Source: Caryophanales bacterium UBA5026 | Lineage (GTDB): Bacteria; Bacillota_I; Bacilli_A; RF39; UBA660 | NCBI GenBank assembly: GCA_002416285.1 | Contig: DICM01000006.1 | Location: forward strand, 4,849 to 68,848 | Length of the DNA: 64,000 nt | Direction of reading: 5' to 3' | Shown here: in pieces, positions 41,569-49,927 of the stretch | Layout of the letters: each line of letters starts with the position of its first letter | How positions within the stretch are numbered: position 1 is the first letter of the stretch | The notes under the pieces: model-generated | Told to the model about the DNA's origin: nothing | The model's database searches: none | Seen by the model: only the letters and a program-made list of their open reading frames with translations | Made by a program: the position numbers and the translations under genes

Positions 41569-42372
41569 TTAATTAAACTTTGATTTTGTATAGAATTTTA
41601 TTTTTTCCACTTGTTCTAAAAAAGGTTCGCTTTTGTATTCCTGCAACAATTTCATTGATAATTTTGTTCTATGTATTTTTAGATTAGAAAAAGGGTTTTG
41701 TTTTTGATACAATAATTCGTAAAAAATAGCTAAATCTTCATGTAATACAACTAGTGAATTAGAAGAAACTTCTGGATTCATTGGTCTAACATTATGAACG
41801 AGTTCTTTTATCGCAATTAGACTGCTTTTCTCATCTATCACTTTCGTGTACTTTTTTGTTTGCTCTAATGTCTCGTTGATGCTTGATTCCGTATATACCT
41901 GTTCGCTTACTAAGAAGCTCTTTACGCTATCTAAGTTGAATCCTTTTAAAAACTGTTGCTGTTCTCTTGCTTTTGTTGAGATTAATAGTTCAACGCCTTG
42001 AAGAGAAATATAGAAATATCCTTTTCCTCTTTGGTTGAGCGCTTTTGAAAAATCATCTAAGGCTTTTTCAATATATGCTGTTTTACTTGCCGAATCTCTA
42101 TTCAACAGATTAAGTGTGTGATATAAATTATCCAACTTAATTTTGGAAATGTTCTGAAGAATAAAATTATATAATTTTAATTCTTCTTCAGTAGTAGAAG
42201 CATAGATCGTAAATGCTCTTTTTATCGTATCATTCATGTTAAGATCGTTTAATGAGAAATGATTTTTAAATTTTAAAGCATTATAACGTGCAGATATTCT
42301 AATATATTCTTCTAGTAATTGTCTATATTGCTCAAAAAGTGCTCTGGTTATATTTTCTTTTGTTAAAATCAT
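41569..42372 (-). CDS. Uncharacterised 267-residue protein, paralogue of the gene at 44455
   Basis: Cytosolic, mostly helical. It shares with the other 267-residue protein of this window the blocks I-L-Q-N-I-x-K-I near 85, YxEKAL/VFxxF near 120, FLKGFN (about 150-160), and a closing block IFYxLLxQ...NPFS ... LLxxYxxEPF. No family known to me. The start at 42372 follows GGCGGTGAT on the minus strand; longer frames exist but have no site. It is transcribed in the same direction as, and 66 bases after, the Rrf2 gene. Confidence 0.6.
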   Translation of the reverse strand: MILTKENITRALFEQYRQLLEEYIRISARYNALKFKNHFSLNDLNMNDTIKRAFTIYASTTEEELKLYNFILQNISKIKLDNLYHTLNLLNRDSASKTAYIEKALDDFSKALNQRGKGYFYISLQGVELLISTKAREQQQFLKGFNLDSVKSFLVSEQVYTESSINETLEQTKKYTKVIDEKSSLIAIKELVHNVRPMNPEVSSNSLVVLHEDLAIFYELLYQKQNPFSNLKIHRTKLSMKLLQEYKSEPFLEQVEKIKFYTKSKFN

Positions 42373-42437
42373 ATTATCACCGCCAAGTGATATTATATAG
42401 ATAGAAATCATAACTGTCAAATAGATTTGTAACAGAA

Positions 42438-42878
42438 TTATATGTAATACATAAATGAAACATTATTATTATAATCATCTATATTTTCCAATAGATTTTC
42501 TAATGTTATATTTGATAATATTTGAATAATTGATTCATCAATTTTATCTAGAATATGATTGGTAATAATAATTTCAATAATTTCTTTTTTCTCTATTAAT
42601 ATTTTTTTATTAGATAAATTACTTTCTGTAGCCTTTAGAATCTCAAACAGAGTAATATTATTTGGTGTCTTTCGGAGTTGATATCCTCCATTAGGTCCTT
42701 TTATGGAATCCACTAAATTAGCTTTTTTTAACGATGAAAATATTTGCTCTAAGTATATTTTTGAAATGTTTAGATTTTCCGCTATCGTCATTAATGAAAT
42801 GCTCTGATCAGTATTTCTTTTTTTGGCAATATAAAGCATAGAAGCTATCGCATATTTTCCCTTTGTTGATATATTCAT
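42438..42878 (-). CDS. Rrf2 family transcriptional regulator, CymR-like
   Basis: 146 residues. Winged helix MNISTKGKYAIASMLYIA ... SLMTIAENLNISKIYLEQIFSSLKKANLVDSIKGPNGGYQL is typical of Rrf2. The three Cys that hold an Fe-S cluster in IscR/NsrR are absent, as in CymR, the cysteine-metabolism repressor that works in a complex with CysK. The divergent neighbour here is cysK, which strengthens that reading. Start at 42878 behind GGGTGAT; a longer frame would begin at 42890. Confidence 0.82.
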   Translation of the reverse strand: MNISTKGKYAIASMLYIAKKRNTDQSISLMTIAENLNISKIYLEQIFSSLKKANLVDSIKGPNGGYQLRKTPNNITLFEILKATESNLSNKKILIEKKEIIEIIITNHILDKIDESIIQILSNITLENLLENIDDYNNNVSFMYYI

Positions 42879-42911
42879 AAAATCACCCATTATATATTAT
42901 TTTTTATAAAA

Positions 42912-42936
42912 ATTATTGTTATCATATTACAATAAT
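42912..42936 (+). promoter_or_regulatory. Inverted repeat between the Rrf2 gene and cysK, candidate operator
   Basis: ATTATTGT and ACAATAAT are perfect 8-bp arms with a 9-base spacer, in the middle of the divergent intergenic region. Likely bound by the Rrf2 regulator (inference). Confidence 0.5.
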
Positions 42937-42960
42937 ATGAATACAATATATTAAATATTT

Positions 42961-42981
42961 CACATATATGTTTTATATGTG
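42961..42981 (+). promoter_or_regulatory. Second inverted repeat, cysK leader
   Basis: CACATATA and TATATGTG with a 5-base spacer, 20 bases before the cysK start, just upstream of its ribosome binding site. A leader hairpin or second operator. Confidence 0.4.
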
Positions 42982-43000
42982 ATTGAAAGGAGAGTATAAC

Positions 43001-43933
43001 ATGTCTAAAATTTATAAGAATTTGGCGGAGTTGATTGGAAATACGCCCTTATTAGAACTTAAATCGTATGATGAACAACTCGAGTTAAAAGCTACTATTC
43101 TTGGAAAATTAGAGTATTTTAACCCGGCAGGAAGTGTGAAAGATAGAATTGCTAAGGCAATGATCGAGGATGCAGAAGAGCAGGGGCTTTTGCATACAGA
43201 TTCAGTCATTGTAGAACCGACAAGTGGAAACACTGGTATTGGTTTAGCAGCAGTTGCAGCATCGAAAGGGTATAAAGTAATTTTAACAATGCCAGAAACT
43301 ATGAGTGTTGAACGTAGAAACCTATTAAGAGCTTATGGTGCTGAGCTAGTATTGACGGAAGGCGCAAAAGGAATGAAAGGGGCAATTGAGAAGGCAAATG
43401 AAATTGTTTCTGCAACATCAAATGCCTTTTTACCAAGTCAGTTTACCAATATAGCTAACCCTAGGATTCATTTTTTAACCACTGGGCCTGAAATATGGAA
43501 TGATACAGACGGTAAAGTCGATATTGTTGTAGCTGGGGTTGGAACAGGAGGTACTATTACTGGAGTAGGAAAATATTTAACAGAAAAAAATTCCAATATA
43601 AAGGTAATTGCCGTAGAGCCAGCTGATTCACCGGTGTTGTCTGGTGGTTCTGCCGGACCACATAAAATTCAAGGAATTGGTGCAGGATTTGTTCCAGAAG
43701 TGTTGAACACCAGTATCTATGATGAAATTATTCAAGTAAATTCTGACGATGCGATGAAAACCAGTAGATTAATTGCTTCAAGTGAAGGATTATTAGTTGG
43801 AATTTCTTCTGGTGCAGCTTTATACGCGGCAACTGAGCTTGCGAAAAGAAAAGAAAATGATGGCAAAATAATTGTTACTATTTTACCTGATACAGGCGAA
43901 AGATATTTATCAACTCCCTTATTCGATAAATAA
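43001..43933 (+). CDS. cysK: Cysteine synthase (O-acetylserine sulfhydrylase)
   Basis: 310 residues, fold-type II PLP enzyme. Lys47 in NPAGSVKDR binds the cofactor; PTSGNTGIGLA is the substrate loop, GVGTGGTITG binds the phosphate, and VGISSGAA closes the site. It turns O-acetylserine and sulfide into cysteine. The frame can be opened at a TTG at 42983, but the ATG at 43001 follows AAGGAGAG by 7 bases. Divergent from the Rrf2 regulator, with paired inverted repeats between, so cysteine supply probably controls it. Confidence 0.93.
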   Translation: MSKIYKNLAELIGNTPLLELKSYDEQLELKATILGKLEYFNPAGSVKDRIAKAMIEDAEEQGLLHTDSVIVEPTSGNTGIGLAAVAASKGYKVILTMPETMSVERRNLLRAYGAELVLTEGAKGMKGAIEKANEIVSATSNAFLPSQFTNIANPRIHFLTTGPEIWNDTDGKVDIVVAGVGTGGTITGVGKYLTEKNSNIKVIAVEPADSPVLSGGSAGPHKIQGIGAGFVPEVLNTSIYDEIIQVNSDDAMKTSRLIASSEGLLVGISSGAALYAATELAKRKENDGKIIVTILPDTGERYLSTPLFDK

Positions 43934-43940
43934 ATTTCAT

Positions 43941-43969
43941 AAGAAGGTTCTTTTTTAAAGAATCTTTTT
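43941..43969 (+). terminator. Rho-independent terminator of cysK
   Basis: AAGAAGGTTCTTT pairs with AAAGAATCTTTTT (G-U pairs inside), ending in T. Confidence 0.65.
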
Positions 43970-44016
43970 CATTATTCCAAATTACAATTGTGTTATAATA
44001 TACCAGGAGGGATCGT

Positions 44017-44436
44017 ATGAAATATAAAAAAATTGAAAATCACTATATTGTTCGCATTGATAAAGGAGAAGAAGTTATTGCTAAAATAACAGAGTTATGT
44101 TTAAAAGAGAATATTACTTTAGGAAGTATTACAGGAATTGGCGCTACAAACAATGTAACGATCGGATTATATGATACTGAAGCAAAAAAGTATAATAAAA
44201 ATACACTTCTTGAGCCTTTAGAGATTACATCGCTAACAGGAAACATTTCTACTATGGATGGAAAACCGTATTTACATCTTCATATCACTGTTGGAAATAA
44301 AGATAATATTGTCTATGGGGGACATTTAAATGAATGTTTTATATCAGCTACTTGTGAATTACATATTCTAAAAATTGACGGGGAGATGGATCGTTATTTT
44401 GATCCTGAAATTGGATTAAATCTATATAAAATATAA
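44017..44436 (+). CDS. PPC/DUF296 domain protein
   Basis: 139 residues, a single PPC domain. The hallmark HLHITVGN...VYGGHL (about 90-110) gives the His cluster of the trimeric PPC fold; SITGIGATNNVTIG earlier is also conserved. In plants the domain is in AT-hook proteins; bacterial stand-alone versions have unknown function and no DNA-binding tail, as here. GGAGGG before the ATG. Own promoter-like TATAAT at 43996. Confidence 0.85.
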   Translation: MKYKKIENHYIVRIDKGEEVIAKITELCLKENITLGSITGIGATNNVTIGLYDTEAKKYNKNTLLEPLEITSLTGNISTMDGKPYLHLHITVGNKDNIVYGGHLNECFISATCELHILKIDGEMDRYFDPEIGLNLYKI

Positions 44437-44456
44437 AAAGAGCTTTTTAGCTCTTT
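44437..44456. terminator. Bidirectional terminator
   Basis: AAAGAGCT-TTTT-AGCTCTTT between the convergent PPC gene and the minus-strand orphan. Confidence 0.8.
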
Positions 44457-45258
44457 ATTTTTGATAGTTTTTTATTTTTTGAATTTGATTTGGAAAAGGT
44501 TCATCATGATAACTTTCTAATAATTGAAGGGATATATTTGTTGGTTCGATTTTTTCTTTAGAAAAAGGGTTAAATCGTTGCGCTAATAATTGGTAGAATA
44601 TAGAAAGTGTTTCTTGTTCCTCACTTGTTATTGTATGATCTATGTTTGATACTGCATATTTTGTAAATTGAGATATATTTTGTAAAAAACTTTCTTCATC
44701 TTCAATTTTAGTTAGAGGAAAGATGAAGTTATCTGATTTTTGTTCCATTGCTTTTAATATTGCAAATAAGTCGGCTGCAGTAATCATATTTGTAGCAATA
44801 AAAAAATCCATTAATGCACATATATTGAATCCTTTTAGATATTCTTTATATAAATCAATCTTTGCTTCATTCAGACCATCTTTCGATTTTGGAAGACAAA
44901 ACCTACCAGAATCTTTCATTTCAATTGCATCTTCAAAGCATTTGAATACTTTTTCCATATAATAATAGCGGATTTCAAAATCATCTTCTAGCTGCTCAAA
45001 TACATAAAGCAAATTGTTGTGATGAATCTTTGTTATATTTTTCAAAATAAAATAGTGTAGTTGTGATTCTATATCTATAGTTTTAAAACTTTTTCTAATT
45101 TCAATTGTTAGCTGTTCATTCATATTTGAATCTCGTAATGATAAAAAATTGCTTATTTTACATGTGTAATATTCCCATAAAAGCCGGTGTTTTTCTTCTT
45201 GTAAAAGTCTCCGATTTGAGAACAATTCTTTTAAATTATTCTGTGTATTCTTTTTCAT
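44455..45258 (-). CDS. Uncharacterised 267-residue protein, paralogue of the gene at 41569
   Basis: Exactly the same length as its paralogue and the same order of blocks: FILKNITKI (about 88), YMEKVFKCFEDA, EYLKGFN, then IFYQLLAQRFNPFS and LLESYHDEPFPNQIQKIK at the end. The central part is diverged. Start at 45258 follows GCAGGTGGTG on the minus strand. Single-gene unit; promoter-like TTATCG/TATAAT elements lie between it and the divergent transporter gene. Function unknown; helical throughout and without membrane segments. Confidence 0.6.
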   Translation of the reverse strand: MKKNTQNNLKELFSNRRLLQEEKHRLLWEYYTCKISNFLSLRDSNMNEQLTIEIRKSFKTIDIESQLHYFILKNITKIHHNNLLYVFEQLEDDFEIRYYYMEKVFKCFEDAIEMKDSGRFCLPKSKDGLNEAKIDLYKEYLKGFNICALMDFFIATNMITAADLFAILKAMEQKSDNFIFPLTKIEDEESFLQNISQFTKYAVSNIDHTITSEEQETLSIFYQLLAQRFNPFSKEKIEPTNISLQLLESYHDEPFPNQIQKIKNYQK

Positions 45259-45378
45259 ATTAACACCACCTGCGTTTATTATATAAATCTTATCGTAATC
45301 TGTCAAATAAAATTTTTTCAATAGAAAATAAATTTTAAATATATTGTTGTTTTATGGTAGAATAAACATGGTGATAGA

Positions 45379-46692
45379 ATGAGGAGATTACTTAAGATCA
45401 GCTTTGATATTGGACTTTTATCTTTAATTCCAGTTTTATCTTGGATTTTATTAGGTATTATAGTAGATCCTCATTTGATTAATGTATTTACTTTAACCTA
45501 TCCAATTCAATTTGTTTGGTATATTTTCAAGTCAATATTTGCAACGGGAGCAAATATTAGCAAAGAAAAAGACAAAAACCCTAATACTGTTATGGCAGGG
45601 TTAGTAATAGGATCCATTGTTTCTTTGTTTGTCTTTGGATGTTTTGTGCTAAATATAGAATCTTACATAAGGTTCATGAACATGGAGGTAGCTATTTATA
45701 AAGAGTTTGCTATTTATTCTGTAATTCAGTTATATATTCAACTCATATTTGAATTTATCCTAGTTAAACTTTATTATGAAGAAAAAAATGATTTAGCAAA
45801 TCATTATTCTATTTATTTTAACCTTATTAATTTTGTAGTATTAATTGCCTGCGCCTTCTTTGTAAAAGATCCGGTTTTAATTGTCGGCATTACACTTGTG
45901 GCAATTGCTGTTTATACAGTTTACTTATTAAGTAAAAATGTTAATAAATTTAAATGGAAATTTAATTTGTTTCATTTTATTAGATATGATTCAGTCGAAT
46001 TAACTAATAATATTGCGTTCTTTTTAATTTTCTTATTTGGTTTTAGTAATTCTATGGTGTTTGGTGAAGAATATATATCTGCACTCACTTTTGTTGCACT
46101 AATTACCGATGTTCAATGGGATGTGTTTGATTCTATTGTTGTTACAGCACAGATTGACATTAGTAAAGGTCTTTTCTATTACAGGGAACATGTGAAAAAT
46201 GCTTATAAGTTACTAGGATTATTAATTTTATCTGTGTTTTTTATGTTTAGCATCTTATATCCGTTTTATGAACTCAGTTTTGGTGTAGTACTAATCTATC
46301 TATCATTTGAACTTATAAACTATTTAATTTATCCAATCTATCGCTTACATACTTGTTTTTTACAGCTAGAATATTCCGCCAGTAAAACTACAGCAAATAA
46401 AATGCTTGCGAATGTATTTCGGATTGTTTCATCTTTTATTGTGTCACCTTTCTGTACTGGAATTGGACAAATTGTTTCCAGTCTTTATCAATTCGTTTCA
46501 CTAAACTTTTTATTTCATAAAAATTATAAAATAGGTATGGATGGCTTGATTACGAAAAGAAAGGGTTCAACATCTGATTTGTCTGAATTGGATTTTAATA
46601 TGGAATTAGAAAATACATTTCATAATACTGTAAAAGAGATAATTGATTATAAAAGTGACTGTGAAGAAGAACTTATTGAAATTAATGGATAA
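45379..46692 (+). CDS. MATE/flippase-like polytopic membrane protein
   Basis: 437 residues with about 11-12 helices in two halves, and a 50-residue acidic tail. The layout (paired FxIxFVWY..., helices with conserved Pro/Asn, F-G-F-S-N in helix 7) is that of the MATE/MOP flippase superfamily, and I place it there by topology more than by motif. It could export a drug or a lipid-linked product. No good Shine-Dalgarno (GGTGAT 5 bases before ATG). It is followed after 19 bases by a broken HD gene. Confidence 0.55.
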   Translation: MRRLLKISFDIGLLSLIPVLSWILLGIIVDPHLINVFTLTYPIQFVWYIFKSIFATGANISKEKDKNPNTVMAGLVIGSIVSLFVFGCFVLNIESYIRFMNMEVAIYKEFAIYSVIQLYIQLIFEFILVKLYYEEKNDLANHYSIYFNLINFVVLIACAFFVKDPVLIVGITLVAIAVYTVYLLSKNVNKFKWKFNLFHFIRYDSVELTNNIAFFLIFLFGFSNSMVFGEEYISALTFVALITDVQWDVFDSIVVTAQIDISKGLFYYREHVKNAYKLLGLLILSVFFMFSILYPFYELSFGVVLIYLSFELINYLIYPIYRLHTCFLQLEYSASKTTANKMLANVFRIVSSFIVSPFCTGIGQIVSSLYQFVSLNFLFHKNYKIGMDGLITKRKGSTSDLSELDFNMELENTFHNTVKEIIDYKSDCEEELIEING

Positions 46693-46711
46693 ATACACGT
46701 TAGGAGGGACT

Positions 46712-47253
46712 ATGTATAATTTAGAAGAACGAGTGATTCACTTTGTATTTCAGGCATTTCATGAAATAAATAGAAAAAAAGAGAATATTTCTTTAGCTTT
46801 TCATAGTATTATGGTAGGAACTATGCTTAAAAATATTGGTTGTGAAGAAAGTTTAATTTTGGCTGGTTATTTACATGATATTATTGAAGATACCTCTTAT
46901 AATTATGACTATTTACAACAGCAATTTGGTAAAACTGTAGCTGATCTAGTACTGAGAGTGACAGAAAATCAAACAATTAGCGATTGGCGAGGTCGAAAAG
47001 AAGACGTTATTATACGATAGAAAAAGAATCGAGAGATGTTTTATTCATTGAACTAGCAGATAAGCTACAAAATCTGATTTCAGACTATGACTTATATTTA
47101 GAAAAGGGAAAAGAGTCCTTAAATACCGAATCGGATGGATATGAGGATCTTAAATGGTATTATTTGTCTTTAAAGAGACTATTCAATTCACATTTAGAAA
47201 ATAATGATTTATTGGCACGATATAATAAAATTACGACGATTTATTTTTTATAA
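46712..47253 (+). pseudogene. Frameshifted HD-domain (RelA/SpoT-like) phosphohydrolase gene
   Basis: The first frame (46712-47020; AGGAGGG before ATG) encodes an HD domain: HSIMVGTMLKN, then AGYLHDIIEDT and LVLRVTENQ, the MESH1/SpoT hydrolase pattern, and stops after WRGRKEDVIIR. The next frame, open from about 46984 to 47253, continues naturally with TIEKESRDVLFIELADKLQNLISD, the third metal-binding block (ADKL). Adding one base near 47008-47012 joins them into about 180 residues. No slippery tract is present, so mutation or a sequencing error is more likely than recoding. Both halves are needed for the metal site, so the enzyme should be inactive as written. Confidence 0.7.
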
Positions 47254-47273
47254 AGGTAAGAGGTATTATAATA

Positions 47274-47666
47274 GTGACACAAAAACAGCAAATTATTATT
47301 GATGCTATTTTGGAAAAATTATCTCATTCCAAATTTCGTAACAGTTTTCGATTAAATAAAAAGGATATCAATTATATTAATGAAAAAGGAATAGAAATAA
47401 TAGAAAAACATGCTAAAGAATTTATTGAAATTAGACTGGCTCCAGAATATCCTGAAAAGGATGGAAAACAAACTCCTATGAGAGGACATCCCGTTTTTCT
47501 TGCTCAACATGCGACAGCCACTTGTTGTAGAGGATGCATGGAAAAGTGGCACCATATCAAAAAGGGGACTACAATGACTAAAGAACAGCAAAATTATGCT
47601 GTTGCAATTATTATGGAGTGGATTAATAGACAGAGAAATACCCAAGAATTAAATGAAGGTAATTGA
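47274..47666 (+). CDS. DUF4186 family protein
   Basis: 130 residues. Strong family sequence: SKFRNSFRLNKKD, then DGKQTPMRGHPVFLAQHATATCC and RGCMEKWHHI. Three Cys and several His in the centre look like a metal site. DUF4186 proteins are widespread and have no known function. Starts with GTG at 47274 after AAGAGGT; no in-frame ATG is near. It follows the broken HD gene by 20 bases. Confidence 0.82.
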   Translation: MTQKQQIIIDAILEKLSHSKFRNSFRLNKKDINYINEKGIEIIEKHAKEFIEIRLAPEYPEKDGKQTPMRGHPVFLAQHATATCCRGCMEKWHHIKKGTTMTKEQQNYAVAIIMEWINRQRNTQELNEGN

Positions 47667-47737
47667 AATGAAGCATCCTTTTTCGATACTGATCGCCTTA
47701 AAGCTAAAGAATAGACTATAGAATAATGAAGAAAAAT

Positions 47738-47762
47738 TCACCAAAAAGAGGTGATTTTTTTT
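47738..47762 (+). terminator. Rho-independent terminator before tRNA-Gln
   Basis: TCACC-AAAAAGA-GGTGA followed by eight T. Confidence 0.75.
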
Positions 47763-47791
47763 ATTTTTGTGGTATAATGGTTTTGTTAAAT

Positions 47792-47867
47792 TGCCCTATA
47801 GCCAAGTGGTAAGGCATCGGACTCTGACTCCGACATTTCGTTCGTTCGAATCGAACTAGGGCAGCCA
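47792..47867 (+). tRNA. tRNA-Gln (anticodon CTG)
   Basis: 76 bases with encoded CCA. Acceptor TGCCCTA/TAGGGCA (U1-A72, typical of tRNA-Gln), D-stem GCC/GGC, anticodon stem TCGGA/TCCGA with loop CTCTGAC (anticodon CTG), T-arm GTTCG-TTCGAAT-CGAAC, discriminator G. A TATAAT lies at 47773-47778. It sits just before gltX, which in most Bacillota also charges tRNA-Gln with Glu. Confidence 0.9.
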
Positions 47868-47916
47868 AATAGTTGTTGACATCTAGTTTTAGATGTTTTT
47901 TTAAAGGAGTGGTTAA

Positions 47917-49566
47917 ATGAACCAAGCGTTAGCGGATTTAATATTCCCAAATATTACAAAAACGATTGCAGATTATGAAATGCAATATCCAGAAAGAAAT
48001 TTAAAAGAGGGAGCAATTGTAACACGTTTTGCCCCTTCACCAACTGGTTTTGTTCATATGGGTTCTCTACTTGCAGCATTTGTTGCGAAAAAGTATGCTG
48101 AACAAACGGATGGAGTTTTTTTCTTACGTATTGAGGACACTGATCAAAAACGTTCTGTTGAAAATGGAATTGATGGAATTATTCAAGATTTGAAAGCTTT
48201 TGATATCACGATTAATGAAGGTCGCATAAGTGAAACAGAAGAACTTGGAGCTTATGGACCTTATTTACAAAGTGAACGTGAAGCGATTTACAAGGCATTT
48301 GCAAAATATTTAATTTTAAATGGTCTAGCTTATCCTTGTTTTCTAACAGAAGAAGAAATCGAAGAGACAAGAAAAAGACAAGAAATATGTAAAGAGCGAA
48401 TTGGTATCTATGGTCCATATGCGAAATATCGTAATTTACCTGCTGATGAGGCATATCAAAAAATACAAAACGAAGAAGCTTATATTATTCGATTAAAATC
48501 ACCTGGTGACTTTAATCGCAAGGTCGTATTGAATGACGTGATAAGAGGAAAAATTGAATTCCCTGAGAATGATTTAGATCTTGTAATTATTAAACAAGAT
48601 GGTCTTCCAACTTATCACTTTGCGCATTTTGTGGACGATTATTTAATGAGGACCACTCATATAATCCGTGGTGATGAATGGATTTCCTCAGCACCAATTC
48701 ATTTACAATTATTCCAAGTGTTTGGAGTAAAACCTCCTAAATATGCTCATTTAGCGCCTATTATGAAATTAGATAATGGTTCTCGTCGAAAATTAAGTAA
48801 AAGAAAAGATCCAGAAGCAGCAGTTTCCTATTATCATGAGCAAGGAATTCCCACAGAAGCAGTATTATTATATTTAATGACAATTGCAAATTCGAATTTT
48901 GAAGAGTGGATGAACAGTAATCCTAGTGCTGATTATCATGATTTTAAACTAGAATTTAAAAAAATGAGTGTTAGTGGAGCATTATTTGATCTTGAAAAAT
49001 TAGAGAATATCTCTAGAAACTATATTAGTCTATTAAGTGCAGAGGAAGTATATGATCGTGCACTGACTCATGCATTAGAATTTAATTCAGAATTTGCAAA
49101 ATTGCTAAAGAAATATAAAGATAAAACTATCCAATTCTTTAATATTGAAAGAGAGCAGAAGAAACCTAGAAAAGATTTTGTTTCTTTCGGAACGTTAAAA
49201 GATCAAACATGGTATTTATATGATGAATTATTTAGTGGTCATGAATATCATCTTGGAAAAATCAATGATAAAGATAAAATAAAAGAAATGATGACCCTTT
49301 ATTTGAATGATTATTATGATGAGAGTGATGATGAATCAACTTGGTTTGACAAGATGAAACAGTTTGGAGAATCCTATGGATATTGTTCAAATATGAAAGA
49401 TTATAAAATGAATCCTGAAAATTATCCAGGAAGTATAGTCGACATTAGTACACTAGTTCGTGTAATTGCAACAACTCTTGATCAGACACCTAATCTTTAT
49501 CAGATTATACAGTTATTAGGAAAAGATGGCATGAAAAAACGCTTAGAAATTTTCTTAAATCAATAA
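47917..49566 (+). CDS. gltX: Glutamyl-tRNA synthetase
   Basis: 549 residues, class I synthetase. HIGH-like HMGS with His47 after FAPSPTG, then FLRIEDTDQKR, an internal R-D-E region (IRGDEWISSAP) and the KMSKS motif as KLSKR (292-296). The C-terminal part is the extended clostridial type, longer than the 485 residues of Bacillus GltX. It charges tRNA-Glu, and probably also tRNA-Gln if GatCAB is present. It lies 49 bases after tRNA-Gln and before tRNA-Glu, all in one direction, so they may be transcribed together. AAAGGAG before ATG. Confidence 0.93.
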   Translation: MNQALADLIFPNITKTIADYEMQYPERNLKEGAIVTRFAPSPTGFVHMGSLLAAFVAKKYAEQTDGVFFLRIEDTDQKRSVENGIDGIIQDLKAFDITINEGRISETEELGAYGPYLQSEREAIYKAFAKYLILNGLAYPCFLTEEEIEETRKRQEICKERIGIYGPYAKYRNLPADEAYQKIQNEEAYIIRLKSPGDFNRKVVLNDVIRGKIEFPENDLDLVIIKQDGLPTYHFAHFVDDYLMRTTHIIRGDEWISSAPIHLQLFQVFGVKPPKYAHLAPIMKLDNGSRRKLSKRKDPEAAVSYYHEQGIPTEAVLLYLMTIANSNFEEWMNSNPSADYHDFKLEFKKMSVSGALFDLEKLENISRNYISLLSAEEVYDRALTHALEFNSEFAKLLKKYKDKTIQFFNIEREQKKPRKDFVSFGTLKDQTWYLYDELFSGHEYHLGKINDKDKIKEMMTLYLNDYYDESDDESTWFDKMKQFGESYGYCSNMKDYKMNPENYPGSIVDISTLVRVIATTLDQTPNLYQIIQLLGKDGMKKRLEIFLNQ

Positions 49567-49573
49567 AAAGAAC

Positions 49574-49602
49574 TTGCTATTTTAAGTTCTAATTAGTATA
49601 AT
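49574..49602 (+). promoter_or_regulatory. Sigma-A promoter of tRNA-Glu
   Basis: TTGCTA at 49574-49579, 17-base spacer, TATAAT at 49597-49602. Confidence 0.65.
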
Positions 49603-49604
49603 GT

Positions 49605-49626
49605 TACTAGTTCTTTTGAACTAGTA
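49605..49626 (+). other. Perfect hairpin in the tRNA-Glu leader
   Basis: TACTAGTTC-TTTT-GAACTAGTA, ends three bases before the mature tRNA. It lies after the -10 box, so it would be the 5' leader removed by RNase P, or a remnant terminator of gltX. Confidence 0.5.
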
Positions 49627-49629
49627 TAT

Positions 49630-49706
49630 GGCCTGTTGGTGAAGTGGTTTAACACGCGCGCCTCTCAAGCTCGTATTCACGGGTTCGAACCCCGTACAGG
49701 CTACCA
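49630..49706 (+). tRNA. tRNA-Glu (anticodon CTC)
   Basis: 77 bases with encoded CCA. Acceptor GGCCTGT/ACAGGCT (G1-U72 wobble), D-stem GTG/CAC, anticodon stem CGCGC/GCTCG with one C-U mismatch, loop CTCTCAA (anticodon CTC), T-arm ACGGG-TTCGAAC-CCCGT, discriminator A. The mismatch and the fact that CTC is a minor anticodon lower the confidence a little; a Leu CAA reading of the loop does not fold. Confidence 0.82.
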
Positions 49707-49717
49707 TAATTTGAATT

Positions 49718-49746
49718 AAAGTATTACTTTCGGTAATGCTTTTTTG
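49718..49746 (+). terminator. Rho-independent terminator after tRNA-Glu
   Basis: AAAGTATTAC-TTTCG-GTAATGCTTT, then TTT. Confidence 0.75.
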
Positions 49747-49822
49747 TATTTGTTGGTGATAGATATATTATATTTTTATAACTTGACAAAGAAATCCAAA
49801 ATATGAGAAATAAAGCGAGATA

Positions 49823-49853
49823 GAAAGAGTACAGATTAGTACTTTTTCTTTTT
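49823..49853 (+). terminator. Second terminator-like hairpin
   Basis: AAAGAGTAC-AGATTA-GTACTTTTT followed by C and T's, although no gene lies between this and the previous terminator. Confidence 0.5.
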
Positions 49854-49927
49854 AAGTTTTTGATATGATTATTTTTTTCTATACTTGTTTTAATAGTTGT
49901 GTTATAATTCTATTATAGGAGGTTAGA

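Noticed and set aside
42901..43000. T-box or SAM riboswitch before cysK
   Set aside because: The spacer is about 100 bases, lacks the T-box UGGNACC sequence and any multi-stem structure; only two short palindromes are present.
47868..47916. T-box before gltX
   Set aside because: Only 49 bases separate tRNA-Gln from gltX; no conserved T-box element.
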